A DNA stretch of 64,000 bases, taken from Vanessa cardui. Taxonomy: Eukaryota; Arthropoda; Insecta; Lepidoptera; Nymphalidae. Every line of letters begins with the position of its first letter. Positions within the stretch are counted from its first letter, which is position 1. The translations under genes and the position numbers were made by a program. Below the pieces are notes generated by a model. The model was not told where the DNA came from. It made no database searches and saw only the letters and a program-made list of their open reading frames with translations. The stretch covers positions 1,612,001 through 1,676,000 of the forward strand of contig NC_061154.1 of assembly GCF_905220365.1 (NCBI RefSeq), given 5' to 3'. Positions 45,346 to 60,500 of this stretch are shown here, one piece after another.

Positions 45346-48300
45346 TGCCAACACTTGGTAACTTTCAAATTAATAGAACAATAAAAATAGAAGCTAATAG
45401 TTAAAATTAGACTTCTTTTTTTTAATTATTTTACATATTCACTTTATTGGTTGAGCGTGTAAAAGGGCGTAAGTTGTTTGACAAGGCTATATTTGGAGAC
45501 AATGGCTGTAAATGGTCCGTTGACGTGATCATGCGCGTTCGGTCTCCGGCAGAGAAAATGGGGCCTCGAACCATCAAGATCAAAGTTTAGTAGACATCGT
45601 CAAAGCATTCAAAATTTCTAAAAACATTGCCTGGCAAGTCTGGACTAGTAAATAGTTCATTATGAAACTAGGATCATTGTCCTCATAGGCAATATTTTTG
45701 GTAATAACTAAAAACCATGCACCCATCAATTCAATATGCATAAGACTATTCCCTATATCTCTCAGGAATAAACAAACCAATTTTTCCCCTTTAAAGTGTT
45801 AATTATTAATCATTGGTGACGTCATAACGGCGAGTTAAAAGCAAAATTGACGATTCTTTCTCATCACAGTGTGACTTAGTTTATGTACCCCGAACTAGGC
45901 CTCAGCTCCTATAGTATTTGCTACTATCATCATTCTACGTATATTTTAAAACACACCTAACCATAATCAACGAGCATTTCAATCATCGTCATTTACATTG
46001 TATAGATATTTGAATAATATATTTGATTTTGAATGTTTTTCACTTCAGAATCTTTATATTCGTCCCATAAGTTCTTATTTATAAGAAGTTTTGTTTACTG
46101 GATAGAAATGAACTTAAAAATTAAAAGAGTATATTGTTCCTGCTATCCAGTTCCATATTTTATATTCGAAAAATAAACTTATATCAATACAAGTATCACG
46201 AAATAAATTCTTAAAATGTGACGAATCTGTTTAATATATTTTCTCATTCAAAATAATATACTTCTTAGCAATAATGTCCTAGTAAATTTATTAGAATGTC
46301 ATTGCTTCCTAGCTTAAAATTCTCAAGACTTCTTAAAAAATATTATCTCCAAAAATCCTAAAATTCTAGGATGTTTTCAAATGTTTAGATTCCTATGAAT
46401 TCCACGCAGATTGAGCAATGAAGCGATAATTATGGGAATCTTCGAATACCATCACAAAAGACCTTATTTTTTTTACAAAATAATTACATACTACGTTTTA
46501 TTCATTAAGTTGCCTGCACTGCAAAATTTTATATGATCTTGTTTATGTTGGTAATAATTATTGATTTTGACAGGTAAAATCAGTGCTGCCAGCTTAATAA
46601 TTTTTCCCTAAATTTATAAAGTTCATATAACTTACGCATCCTTTATTTTCTTTATTTAATGGTATTTTTCTTTTTTATGGTCTCTTTGGCAAAAATCTAT
46701 GGAAAATGATATGTATAAACATTTTTGAAGTCTCAATATTTAAGGTGTAGAAACAGTAAGAATGATAAATTATCTGCTCAAATTCACTACAAAACCTTCA
46801 AGAAAGGCTACATAGCGGATATAATCTAGACAAAACCTAAATTATGCTATGAAACAAATTTGTTTTGTCGTTTAAATATTTTGTAGACGTGGAAAGGAAT
46901 ACCTAAGCATCCCTCCACCAGTGATACGAAGCATCGAAAATGCACTGCATGCTATTTAAGCAAAAAATTATCTTAACTTCTACGCAACTGAAATTGTGTC
47001 GACAGTTGCTTGAAAAGGTCCGTATTGCTTTTAAATTTGTGCATTACATAAAATATTTAAAAATGAGAAATATATTTTACAGTATGAGGCTTTAATAAAC
47101 CCATGCGTAGTCGATACATATTTAACCTCTAAAACAAATAGAGACGAAGAGTCAAAGAAAATTTTATAAACTATCTACGACTCTTTCATGGTCATAGCAA
47201 ATGACAGAATTCAGTGATACTTGGAACTGCTGACCGGTAAACTAGAATATAGGAGGAGAATGTTTTCGAATGTCTTAAGCTCTTAACGTATTTTATATAG
47301 ATACCATAACGTTCGCGTAGTGAGTATTGTAATTGTACAACAATTGAGGTCATTGGAGAAACTTATGTGTTGCTGCATTATACGATTAGGTGGTTAAGGT
47401 TCCGAAGTCTCAAAAAATCTGTCGAGATAGGATCGATCAGGGTCAGTCTTTTTATATATCGAAATGAAACAACATAAAGACAAAAACACATTAGAAAAAT
47501 AATAATTTGGTCAAAGGTTTTTTAGAATCATTTTATTTTTATTTAAAATAGAGTTTATTTGAGTATTAAGAATATTATAAAGATTACAAGGTTAAAATAA
47601 AACTTATTATAAGTTGAAAAACGGGTGATTTTAATAATGTTTTAGGGAGATTTAGTTAGCACTACCTGGCAACAACGAGATTTTATTTATCGAGTTCTCA
47701 ATTTGCATTTTGTACAGTGGAAACTGGAATACTGCTACTGCACCATCCTGTGAGTGAAATCATGTCTTAAAACATGTGTTTTTCTCAAATGTGTTAATTA
47801 AAAATAAAAACTTAAAGTACATGTTAAATATTAATGTTTAGTATATCGTTTTAAGAGCTTAACGTTATATTGTTATTACAAAAAAAGTGATATATTATTT
47901 TTCTCATAGGAATTTGGATTTGTTAAGGTAATAGATTTATTAATTATACTGTTGCATAAATCCAAAGTACATATTTGTATAAAAACGCAGCAAGCGAAAG
48001 AAGAACACGATAAAATTGTGCAATGCTTGTTTCTTTTTTACTTTTCGCTCAAAACAAGTATAGCTTTCGGCGAAGGTGATTCTCGGAAATTTATTTTTGA
48101 ATAGTTGACCTGCGTGACCCGTACGAAGCGATTTGTTTGTCCCTTTTGCCGATTGCCAGTTTGTACTTTGAACTTATTTTTAGTTAAACTTTTAATAGAG
48201 AAACATGTTAAAACTCATCAAAAAAGCAACCCCAAAAATTGCTTCATAAGATCGAATAACACTACAATTGTACTCAAGTTCATAAATGTAATGATCAATA

Positions 48301-48491
48301 AATTGAAGTACAAAATAAAACAATAACATTTGTTGTTAGGCAAGCAGTGGAAAGTTTATTAGTTAAGACTCACAAGGCTAAAATAATTTTGAAGACGATG
48401 GCGAATTTTTTATCTTGTTAAAATTGATGTATAAGTAGTTTGTCCTTGGTATAACAAATGACATGAAGTAAAATGGAATTGTTTATTTCAG
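45346..48491. other. 3.1 kb intronic stretch before the first coding exon
   Basis: AT-rich with no recognised repeat. It ends in the acceptor TTTATTTCAG at 48491. A possible alternative non-coding exon ending at 47749 (GTGAGT follows) cannot be excluded. A cysteine- and histidine-containing open frame at 48105-48326 does not fit zinc-finger spacing. Confidence 0.4.
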
Positions 48492-48569
48492 AATTAAAGC
48501 TGTAACTAAAAATGACGGTTAACAAAAAGTTATTGCCCATAAAGGGGCACTTTTTTCTATTCAATGCAG
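48492..48569 (+). CDS. MFSD6: MFSD6-like exon 1 (first coding exon)
   Basis: The acceptor TTTATTTCAG precedes 20 untranslated bases and then ATG at 48512. The 19 codons (starting MTVNKKLLPIKG, ending FFLFNA) plus one base end at donor GTAAAT (48570). The residues KKLLPIKxHxFLFNA are the conserved cytosolic entrance to helix 1 in this family. Because the exon opens with an acceptor, transcription must begin further upstream, most plausibly at 36.4 kb. Confidence 0.85.
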
Positions 48570-51500
48570 GTAAATATTAATTTCACATTATATTTACATA
48601 TAGAGTTTAAGAAATATGTATTTGTCGGTATAAACACATATTTTAACTTATAAACTATCCTATTTGTGCATTTGCTGTAGTACATTTTGATATATTACAC
48701 AAAAATACACTACATCATTCCACCGATGACAGAAAATCCATTTAGTTTTTCAACGAGAGAATAAAGTAGCGAGACAATAGATATATGTTGATATACAACT
48801 CGCCATTGTCAATTATTCTTGCTTATTACTAGTGATTAATATTTCATGTTAAATAATCGGGTATTGTAACATGAAAATATGTACCATCTAACACCATATT
48901 ATTAGGACTGCACATAGTTTGATGCAAAACTATGTACAATGATTGTAACCAAACCCCTTTTTATTTAACGAATTTGACAAATATATATAATTTTTAGATT
49001 AGAGAAAAATAATATGATGGTACGGTAAACATATCAATTGTATAAAAACATGCTTTTCTTCCTTTAATACTTGTGAAGAAAGAAGCCTCTTGATGTCCCA
49101 CTACAAAAGCTCTCTAGTAACATACTGGCTCCAAATAGCGTTGGTTAACACACATTACAATGCAAATTTTCAACTGCCAATTTCTACACAATGATTTTCT
49201 AAACCACCAAGCATAAGATATATTATAAGACAAATATAAACATATGAAATACATTGCTTGCCCGGATTGAAATTTGGAATCATCATTTAAGATTGAAAAC
49301 AATGGGCAATCACTACTAATAATGTTATATTATAAGCATAACACTTAAGTTGTGTTTCACATAATTTCATTTTGCAATTGATATAATTCACAAGTTCTCT
49401 TGTAAAAAAAAATAATATGTAGCTTAATTGTATAAACCAGGAATTAATTATTTTTTTTAAATATACATACGCTGAATTTTTTGAATTTAAAAGTTGATGG
49501 ATGTCGCTAGCAATTGTGTTATAATTGACTGTTGGAAGGCTTATTGCTGAGAGCTGACCTTAATAAATGGGTCTTGTACAATATATTTAAATATTTAAAG
49601 CTATGTTTTTAATTATCTGATAGTTAATTAATCATAAAAAAAATATTGCTTCATATCCGTACAAATTGTTATATTTCTATTCTTAATTACAAACAATGAT
49701 GATTAATTTGCAATATACATTCTCAATTCAAAGTATTTTTAAAGTAGCGATTAGTTTATCAAATTATTTCTTTATCAAACTAAACTAAAAACTGTGATTG
49801 ATACGAGTATCATTTATCACTGGGTCAAAGAACTGCCCTACTTATTAAAATTAGGGCATCCTTCAACTAGGTCCCAAACAGACCTATAAAGTGTTTCTTT
49901 TTAAATATCAATCGTTTACAGGAACGGCCCCACTTGTACCATATTTGTCGACATATGCTCGCCAGCTAGGCTTCACGTCTGCAACGGTTGGCTTGATTTA
50001 CACCATCCTGCCAATATTCGGACTCGTCGCTAAACCGCTGTTCGGTGTAATTGCGGACAGGTAAATATATATTTTATCGTATTTTTTTTTAAATACGTCG
50101 TACAAGATTTATTTGTACATCTGAATTGTGGGTATTTGAAATTCTGTTTGATAAGGTACTAAAATGATTGTATCTAAATACATTAATCCTTATTAATGTT
50201 ATTAATGCGAAAGTAAGTTCTTTTTTTATGGATTTTAGAAGTGATAAAAGCAGTTGCTTTACAGTTGAACTCTATACGAGCGTATTATATTTGAGATCCT
50301 ATTGGATTGTGAGAGTCAAAGAATTATGAATTTGTAATTTTTTTTGTGTGCAACGTCATGTGCTATCAGTTGCAAATCACGCCAACATTTACTACAGTTC
50401 GATATATGTAGCGTATTGTCTTATAGAATTGAATTTACGGACGACAATAAAGCTATTATTAATTTTTATCTTATATTTAAATATTATATACTGGCATGTA
50501 TATTCCAAATTTAAAAGCAGTATATAAAAAAAATTGAATTTGACAGCATCCGTTTTTCTTTACTATGATTACTTATAGAACTTCCTCTTAATTCATGCTC
50601 TTAATGGCTGAAAATGGAATTAAAATATTTTAAAGTACATAAAAAATCTGAGCGTACAGACACGTGCGACGTTGATTTTTACCGCGAGAGTTTAGTCAAA
50701 AAAAAACTCAGACTCAAACTCATTTTAGTGAGGTAATACATAGGTACTATATTGTACATTCGTGATACAATTATGACTTTGTTTTATTAATATAATGGTA
50801 ACATAATCATTCACAAAATTATGATCAGATTGTAGATATCATTTACAATGAGTAAAATTAATCAACGCTACTCCGTGACTAGTTTCGCGGGATACAATAA
50901 AATCGATACTTTCAACTAGGGCATGTTAACTTAACGAACAGGTCAGTAAAAATCCGAGCTCTTATTTCTATTGTAACGCTTGTCAGAATTTTCTCTCTGG
51001 CTAACATTTTCCAAGCTACGGTCAGTTGATATGAGCCATTGTTTTGCTGTCAAAAATATTGTATGGTGGAATTATCAACTTAAAAGAATCTATTAGATTA
51101 GATACTATACTTATATTATTATTATTAGATACTATACTTTATAATCAGATTATTATTATTATTAAAATTAAGAAAGTAAATTTGTTTGTTAGTCACACCT
51201 TAACTTATTCAATCTATACATAATAGGTTGAGGAAAAAGTTTCTTCGTATTTTATATGAAAATTCAAAAAGTTTTTTTTATAGTTTATTTACATTTGACT
51301 AAAGTATGTAGGTGCCATTTTGTTCCATAACTTTTTGCCATCTTGTTGGTAGTGACATGATCCCATTGCTGTAAAAATTTTGGGGCTTCTGATCGAAAAA
51401 CTGCGACAAGTGGTTTTGGCAGTCCTCTCGTGATGTTAACCTGACACTGCCTAAGGAATTCTGCAGAGACCGAAACAGATGAAAATCTGAAGGTGCAAGG

Positions 51501-54500
51501 TCAGGACTATACGGCGGATGCATTAATACCTCCCAGCCAAACTCTCGTAATTTTTGTTGAGTGGCTAAAGATGTGTGAGGTCTAGCGTTGTCATGGTGAA
51601 AAACCACACCCCTTCTGTTGATCAATTCTGGCCGCTTTCTCTCAATTTCTTGCTTCAATCTCATCAATTGTTCGCAATACAGTTCTGAATCGATGGTCCT
51701 GCCGGGCGGTAACAGCTAATAATGAATGATGCCCTTCCAATCCCACCATACACACAGCATTACCTTGTTGCGAGTTAATCCGGGTTTTGCCACAGTCTGT
51801 GAAGCTTGACCGGCCTTTGACTACGATCTTTTTCGCACGTTCTTGTCGTATGTGATCCACTTTTCATCACCAGTTATCAGCTTCTTCAAAAATGGTTCGG
51901 TTTCATTACGTCGTAATAAAGAATCACAAATGAGTACACGGTTCATTGGGTTTCTTTCAGTGAGTTCATGAGGCACCCATATATCGACCTTTTTTTGTAC
52001 CCAGCTTTATTCAAATGAGTCAAAACCGTTTTGTGGTCAATTGCCAGTTCTTCAGCTACATCGTAACTACTAATATGCCGATCTTGCTCCACTTTTTCAA
52101 AAATGGCATCAATTTTGTCCGTAACAGGGCGACCAGAGCGAGATGCATCTTTGATATCAAAATTTCCGGCTTGAAGACGCTTAAACCAAACTTGCGTTAC
52201 TCTCACAGATACTGCATTAGGTCAATAAACATCACAAATTTTTTTCGCGGCTTGAGTTGCATTTTTACCTTTTTTATAGTAAAATTTTAAAATGTATCGA
52301 ATTTCTTCTTTAGATTCACTCATTTTAACAACAACAAAAACAAATGAAAATCACACAAATTCCTAATTTGAATTTGTCTTTTTTCTAACATCTTTAATAA
52401 TTGTCAACAGTCAATTTGTACAAAATGTACAAGATCTCAGTTCTTATAACGTTTGAACCTCACGAATAACAGATTATTGCGTGAATACCATATGTAAATA
52501 CATTTAGTAGTTTTTAATTTTATCCCGTTCAGATCGATAGCCGAGATGGTCCCGTGGTTAGAACTCGTGCATCTTAATCGATGATTGCGGCTTCAAACCC
52601 AGACAAGCAGCGCTGAATATTCATGTACTTGATTTGTGTAAATTCATCTCGTGCTCGGAAAACATCGTGAAGAAATCGGCATGTGTCTAATTTCATATTG
52701 TGCTACATGTGTATTCTACCAACACGTATTGGAACAGCGTGATGAAATATCTTCCAAACCTTCTCCTCAAAGTAAGAGGAGGCCTTAGCCCAGCAGTGGA
52801 AAGATTACAGGCTGTTGTTTGTTATAGATCGACAGACGGCGAAGCGACTTAGTTTTAACGCGATGATCGTTTTAATTTTATACAATTAAAATATAAATAA
52901 AACATGTAATTAAATTGATTATTCCAAATTTCTGAAACAATAATTGCACATACATCAGATACCAGAATTGATTTATTTTTGCTATACCTTCATTCATGTT
53001 TGTGTATATCATTCGAGTGTTTATATAATAAAGTGTAGGCGATGATCAGACACCCATCTCAACACTAATGAATGAATGATTCTAGAAAGAAGATCTCTAT
53101 AAGGGGATTATTTTTAACGATAGTTCATTTCACGAGTCTTTGGACCAAGAATAACTTCAGAGAGCTATTATAGCGAGACATATATGTTGACATTTACATA
53201 ATACATTGCATACCCCCAGCAATTCCAATTTTATATTCTATTCTATTAATACATGATATTTGTACAAAGCACATATATAGCTATTGGTGTACTTATTATT
53301 ATATGCCCACGACGTTGTGCGCGTTTGAATTTAAAAAAAATAATTATGTTGTAGCCTAAGCTACTCCTTATTACATCAGCTATATATGAAAGTCAAAATC
53401 GTTAGCTAGAGATTAGCCAGTACAAACAGACAGACATTTTTTTTTTTTTTGTTTATGTATGCTTGTCGATCTCGGCCCTTGAAAACACTATACGAAAACT
53501 CTATATTTTGATTTGCACTAATTTGGTTTTGAAATGTATATGCTTTGTATATTGAACAGACGAAATAATAAATCAGCAAACACATTTGATTTAAATAAGC
53601 TTATTAAACGATATTTTCGGTAAAAATTCTCTAATAACCTAAAAGAATAATTAATTATCAATCAACTATGTAATTATAATGTATTCATAATTTAAAAATA
53701 CTACTGACTCGCCACGGCTTCGCACGGATGCAATGCTGATACTAAACATACTACAGAATGTGCTTTTTACGACATCACGGTAGAAACTTACAAAATTAGT
53801 ATTTATCTCCTAAATTTTTTTATGGTATAGGTTGGCGGACGAACATATGGGCCACCTGATGGTAAGTGGTCACCACCACCCATAGACAATGAAGCTGTTA
53901 GAAAAACTAAACTATTCCCTACATCGTCAATGTGCCACCAACCTTAGGATCTAAGATGTTATGTCCCTTGTGTCTGTAGTTACACTGGCTCACCTTATTA
54001 TATATATAAATACATATACTATACATATATAAACACATATATTACATGTATAAACCTTACTATTAAATCAATCTATTAATTAAAAAAAACCGCATCCAAA
54101 TCCGTTGTAATTTTAAAGATCTAAGCATACATAAGGGACAGACAGCGATAAGCGACTTTGTTTTATACTATGTAATTAAGGCAATATTTAACAAGAAATG
54201 AAAGTAAAAATCGACTAAAATAATAATAATAAAAAACAAAACAATAAAGATAAACAAATAAATAACACGCTATAAACATTGATCATTATCTAAAGTCGCT
54301 GAATTTACATAATGATTAGTATTTATTGTAACATGATTCAACCAATTTTTATAACATAAAAGCAAACTTAAATCTTCGTTCCTTTGTCATGTGTCCAATA
54401 ATCTCTAATCTAATTCAAGAGTAACTTTTATAATACGTATAAAGTTGAATTCTGTCACGTCAGTATGAAAACTTATATAATATTATTACATAGTAAAACC

Positions 54501-57500
54501 TCCTTCGAACGCCTTGAATCTTCATGCAATTTTAGTTTGGCATTTGATGTGAGCTTCAATAATCTATGACATTCATTATGGACTACATTTGGCACCAAAA
54601 TTATGAAACTGCTTTTAATGATGATAATTTTAACATCAAATAGATACGACGTTTTTCTTAGACAGTCGTAGGACCCTTCATTAATCGCTCAGTAAAGATT
54701 TTTTCGCTCTCTAAAATTAATTCTTTGTTAAACCATTTAGCAACTTGCAATCAAGATTCCTGTTTAATATTATCATAAATAATATACTAAATAAATATAA
54801 GACAACGTCACATACATTACTCTGATTCCAATGTAAGTTTTTTTTATGGTATAGGTTGGCGAACGAGCATATGGGCCACCTGATAGTAAGTGGTCACCAT
54901 CACCCATAGACAATGACGCTGTAAGAAATATTAACTATTCTTTACATCGTCAATGTGCCACCAAACTTGGGTACTAAGATGTTATGTCCCTTGTGCCTGT
55001 AGTTACACTGGCTCACTCACCCTTCAAACCGGAACACAACAATACTGAATACTGTTATTTGGCGGAAGAATAACTGATGAGTGGGTGGTACCTACCCAGA
55101 CGGGCTAGCACAAAGCCCTGCCACCAAGTAAAGTAGTAGTAGTAGTAGCTTAAGCACTTGTGTTATGGAAATTCAGAAGTAACGACGGTACCACAAACAC
55201 CCAGACCCGAGACAACATAGAAAACTAATCGTAATATACATCGACTTGGTCGGGAATCGAGCCAGGGACCTCGGAGTGGCGTACCAATGAATACCTGTGT
55301 ACACACTATCGACTACTCGACCACGGAGGTCGTCAACAATATTCTGCACATCTACAACTGAGACTCTTCAAAATGAGACCATAAACATTTTTTTAAGTGC
55401 CACAGTCACTGGGTCTAAACCGGCTTGCTTTATTAATATAAGATATTCGAAAAATTCCCGTTATTCGCGTATAATTAAAGTTGATATAGATAATGGAATA
55501 GTTTTGTATTATAAATAATAATAATAAATAAATAATAGTACATAATATAGTTTAGCTATTAGAAAATTCCATGGCAAACGTAAATGTCTTATTATCATTC
55601 CTTCAATTAAAATTGATGAAAACAAGTACATATGTATCGTTTGAATGAATATCTAACTCTCATACAATCATCGTATTTCTTAACATTCGGTAATATGAAC
55701 GGCTTTAAAATACGCATACGTTGCGACGAAATCTAATCTCGATATAAAACAGATAATACTATCATCTGATGTCATAGCAATCCCATAACATACCGAACAT
55801 ATATTTTAAACCATCATAAGGAGATTAAGATAACTGTTGATAACACAAACAGTTACCATCTATTAAGCAATATAATTGTACAGCGATACTTATTATTTGA
55901 TTACAGCGTGACAGCGTGATAAGGAATATTGTGGAATTGACGTGGGGAAATAAAGAGCTCTAACACTTTTTTCAAATTTCGAAACCAATGTCTGTATGAA
56001 CGATTTGTATTTTTTTTTATCAGATATATAACCAGTGCATCGTCTACGTGGCCAGTAACTTCTTTCAATTTCTAAATATTTTTTTTTAAATCATAACAAT
56101 TTAATAAATTGCGATCAATAATTCTGGCTGAAGATCTTCAAAATTAGGTTTACGTTTTTTTATGAGAAAATCACTGCTACTGAAAAATCGGCTGACGCTT
56201 TTAATTTATAAGATTGTTAAGGCATAGGTACAATTTCTAGTATGTAAGTAAACTAAAAAGTAAAGTAACAGCCTGTAAATTTCCCACTGCTGAGATAAGG
56301 CCTCCTCTTCCATTAAGGAGAGGTTTTGGAACATATTCCACCAGTGAAATGCACGTGTGGTAGAATTTCGATGAACTTGACACATGCAGGTTTCCTCACG
56401 ATGTTTTCCTTCACCACCGAGCACGAGATGAATTATAAACACAAATTAAGCACATATATATAGCGGTGCTTGTCTGGGTTTGAACCCGCAATCATCGGTT
56501 AAGATGCACGCGTTCTAACCACTGGGTCGTCTCAGCTCTTCTAGTATGTACAATTTTTAAATTAAATTCCAATTTTGTATGCGGTCTCGCGTAATGAGAT
56601 TTCACATTTACCTCAGGGACAGGGAAACTATGTCGTGCAAAGGGCAAAGGTCGCGCAGCCCTTAACAATATATGAGGAACGTAGAACGAGATATATTGCG
56701 TTCCTAACCAATATCGTAAATATTAATATTATAAGTACTTACGGTATCCTGATCATATTTTATACTGAGTATCAAGAGCCACAAGGAATATGAGATTTTA
56801 TACATGAGATAAATATTGGACAACGTCACATACATTACTCTGATCCCAATATAAGTATCTAAAGCAGTTGTGTTATGGAAAATCAGAAGTAACGACCACA
56901 AACACCCAGATTCAAGACAAAATAGAAAACTAATGAACTTGTTCTACATCGAACCCGGGACCTCGGAGGAGTGTACCCATGAAACACACCGGTGTACAAA
57001 CTACTCGACCACGGAGGTCGTCGTTCGTAATATTATCAAATCAAATCAAAATAAACTTTATTCAAGTAGGCTTGTACAAGCACTTTTAAATCGTCATTTT
57101 ACAATTAAGTGAAGCTACTACTGGTTCGGAAAGTAGATTGTACCGAGTAGAACCGGCAAGAAACTCAGTAGTTAAAATTTTTTAACATTTAGAAAATACA
57201 AACTCATATTAAATACAATTATTTAAATAAATATATCCTGTGTTATGGAAAATCAGAAAAAACGACCACAAACACCCAGATTCAAGATAACATAGAAAAC
57301 TAATGAACTTTTTCTACATCGACTCGAATCGAACCCTCGATCGGGACCTCGGAGTGGTGTACCCATGAAAACCGGTGTACATATACATACATACTACTCG
57401 ACTACGGAGGTCATCGTTTCTAATATTGGTGGCGTATTGGCCATATAATTATTATTAAAATTTTTGACGACGCCAATCTATGTATTGATAGCGTAAGCCG

Positions 57501-60500
57501 TTTTTGTCTCAGAAATTGTGGGACGATAGATGCACATGAAAAATCGGTTATGTTCTCATTCCTAAGAGTCCATCTATAGGCGTGAAGAATAAAAATTATT
57601 TATTAATTATTAAATATTAATAAGGGCTCTTGATTGCAATAAATTAAAATTTAAACTGTAACAATTTAACAAAGATTTAATTTTAGTAAGCAGGAAAAAT
57701 AATGGCTGATTAGCGAGTTGCAACAGCTGAATAACAAAAAAAAAATGATAAAAGTAAAAATCAATAAAGACATCGTCAAACTTAATTTTTTACTGAACTT
57801 ATGTATAATATTTAATATTAAAAATTTCATTTAAAAATGTTTCGTCATTTAGGCGTCAAATATAAAAGAGTGACTGGCAGTTCACAATTAAATGAAATAA
57901 AAAAAGTAATGTCACAGGTTGCAAAAAAAAAAAAACTTTTGAATAAAAGCGAAGATTCGCCCTAGACCTAATAGTTTCTATGAATGGTGACTAGTTACCA
58001 TCAGGTGCTATACTTCTCCGTTCGCCAACCTATTTTCATAAAATGATTACTTATAAGTCCACTTACATATCTAATATATTAGATATGTAAAGAGTCGAGA
58101 TGGCCCAGTGGTTAGAACGCGTGCATCTTACCCGATGATTGCGGGTTCAAACCCAGGCAAGAACCGCTGATTCATGCGCTTAATTTGTCTTTATAATTCA
58201 TATCGTGCTCAGCCGTGAAGGAAAACATCGTGAGGAAACCTGCATTTGACAAATTTGATAGAAAATCTGTCACATGTGTATTCCACGAACCCGCATTGGA
58301 ACAGCGTGGTGGAAAATGTTCCAAAAACCTTCTCCTCAAAGGGAGAGGAGGCCTTTAGCCCAGCAGTGGGCATTTAAAGGCTGTTGTTGTTGTTGATGAT
58401 GACTTATTTATCTTTTAATGCACTATATGTATCCAACGTTGATAGATTATCCGGAAATTAATTGGCAAATAATACTAGATTTAATATAATTTATTGTTTT
58501 TCTATCTGAAGATCTAGGTTTACGCAATCAATAAAACGTTTATCTTGTATTTCTCAAACATTCGCAAACCAATTTGCGTAGGGAAAAAATCCCGTTGATC
58601 TAGAATAATGATGATGTAGGTTTTCGATTTTTTGTGTATACTTTAATCAAAAATATAGATATATAAAAAATGTGTAAGGGTACGGAACCTTCACATAGTT
58701 TACTATAAGATAGTACTATAAATTTTTATAAATAAAAAAAAACCGCCTTCAAAAATGAACTAAAAAGAAAAAAATAATCAGTTACATCCATATCCCATTT
58801 ACGATTTTTTAATCACCTCTCAAAGTCGGTGCCAACATTGCTAATATAGGTACATAATACATACATACAAAAACTAAATCTATTTATTGGCACCGACTTC
58901 AAAAGGTGATTAAAAAATCATAAATTGGATATGGATGTAACTGATAATTTTTTTCTTTTTAGTTCATTTTTGAAGGCGGTTTTTTTTTATTTATAAAAAT
59001 TTATTTAATGCTTTTCAGTGTTGTTTTGTTATTTATAATTACAATTGGTAGTGTTTGTCATTCACTTTATTATACTCAGTACATTTCGGCTTTCGACTCT
59101 GAACATAACTCAACGCCGTTTCAATACGATGTGGACTGCAACTCAAATTAAGCGTTACCTAAGTTACAATAGCCTAATGTTAACTGCTCATCGCCAATTA
59201 GACAATACCATTTTTCCCGATGCAATGCCGTTAAACATTGAGGAATTCTCCTGGTAGTCCACCATCAGCTAGACTTCATCATAGGCATGTTTACTAACAT
59301 CAATTGCTTGGCGACTATCTTAAAGAAATAGAACTAAACCCGTAAAATAATTACTTAGGTACTAATAGGTTCTAATTACCAGTTGTGGTCTTCATCATCA
59401 GTTCCACTTCATCAAATGTCAATTTTTGTGAGCATATGACCAAGGCACTTTGAATAAAACCGAAATCACTATAGGTGTGCCTATAAAATTTGAGGAGTTC
59501 CCTCGATTTCTCCAGGATCCCATCATCAGATCCTGATCTCCTGACAATGGGACCACCTGTAAAACATGCCCTTTCAAACAAAAAAAGAATTGTCAAAATC
59601 GGCCCAGCCATCTTCGAGTAATTCGGTAACATACATAAAAAATAAAAAAAAAAAAAAGGCCCCGACGAATTGAGAACCTCCTCCTTTTTTTGAAGTCGGT
59701 TAAAAAAATTAATCAGTGGCGTTCATCACTTGTGTGCAAGGGAAGCAGATATCATAGGGCAACCTCTTCCAGCTTTGCTTCGCACCTAATCCACCTGCAA
59801 GTCTTCCGATTTTAGAGATGAATATGAGTGTGGTAGTCACTTTCCAGGTCATGAGCATTCCAACTCGTTCGCTACTTATACCATTAAAAAAGGATTTAAA
59901 AAAAAGGTTCAATGCTTCTTAATCCACGATAGCGTAACAGAAGGACTTACTTTTGCATTTATAATACTAATTTAAATATTCTTGTAATAAACTAATCTTT
60001 CACGAAATAGGTATGACGAAATTATACGTAATAAATTTTATAATTTCAGGTTTAAAATTCAAAAAACTCTCTTCATACTCTTCCAAGTTGTAACGATTGT
60101 GAGTTTCTCGGCGATATATTTCATACCGGAGAACGCATCAAAGGCAGCCGTTGATTTGGACTGTGGTAATGGCGCTTCAACCCTTAGAAGTTGTTACCAA
60201 GACGCTTCCCTGATAGACCAGTGTAAAGTGACCACTCTTGGCAAGGATAACTCCACAACTGTATGCAAGGTATGTACAGATTTCGATACTTTATCAATAA
60301 ATTTATTAAAGTGTAATTTGATATCATTAATGAAAATTTCAAAGTTGAATTATAATCCAAAATCATTATACATAACAAGCGATTTTACGATGATTATTGT
60401 TGTTTACTAAATTCATTATTTGAATAAATGATAAATTGATGTGAAATATAATCACGATCGGAATAGAAAATACCCTGAACTTGAAAAAGAACCTACGAAA

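Noticed and set aside
48105..48326. Zinc-finger protein from CPFC and HVKTH
   Set aside because: The gap between the cysteine and histidine pairs is too long for C2H2, and the frame turns AT-rich and low complexity.
59372..59632. 86-codon gene on the minus strand
   Set aside because: The start region carries the GATTTTGACAATT phrase of repeat F type and the block looks mobile; no conserved domain seen.
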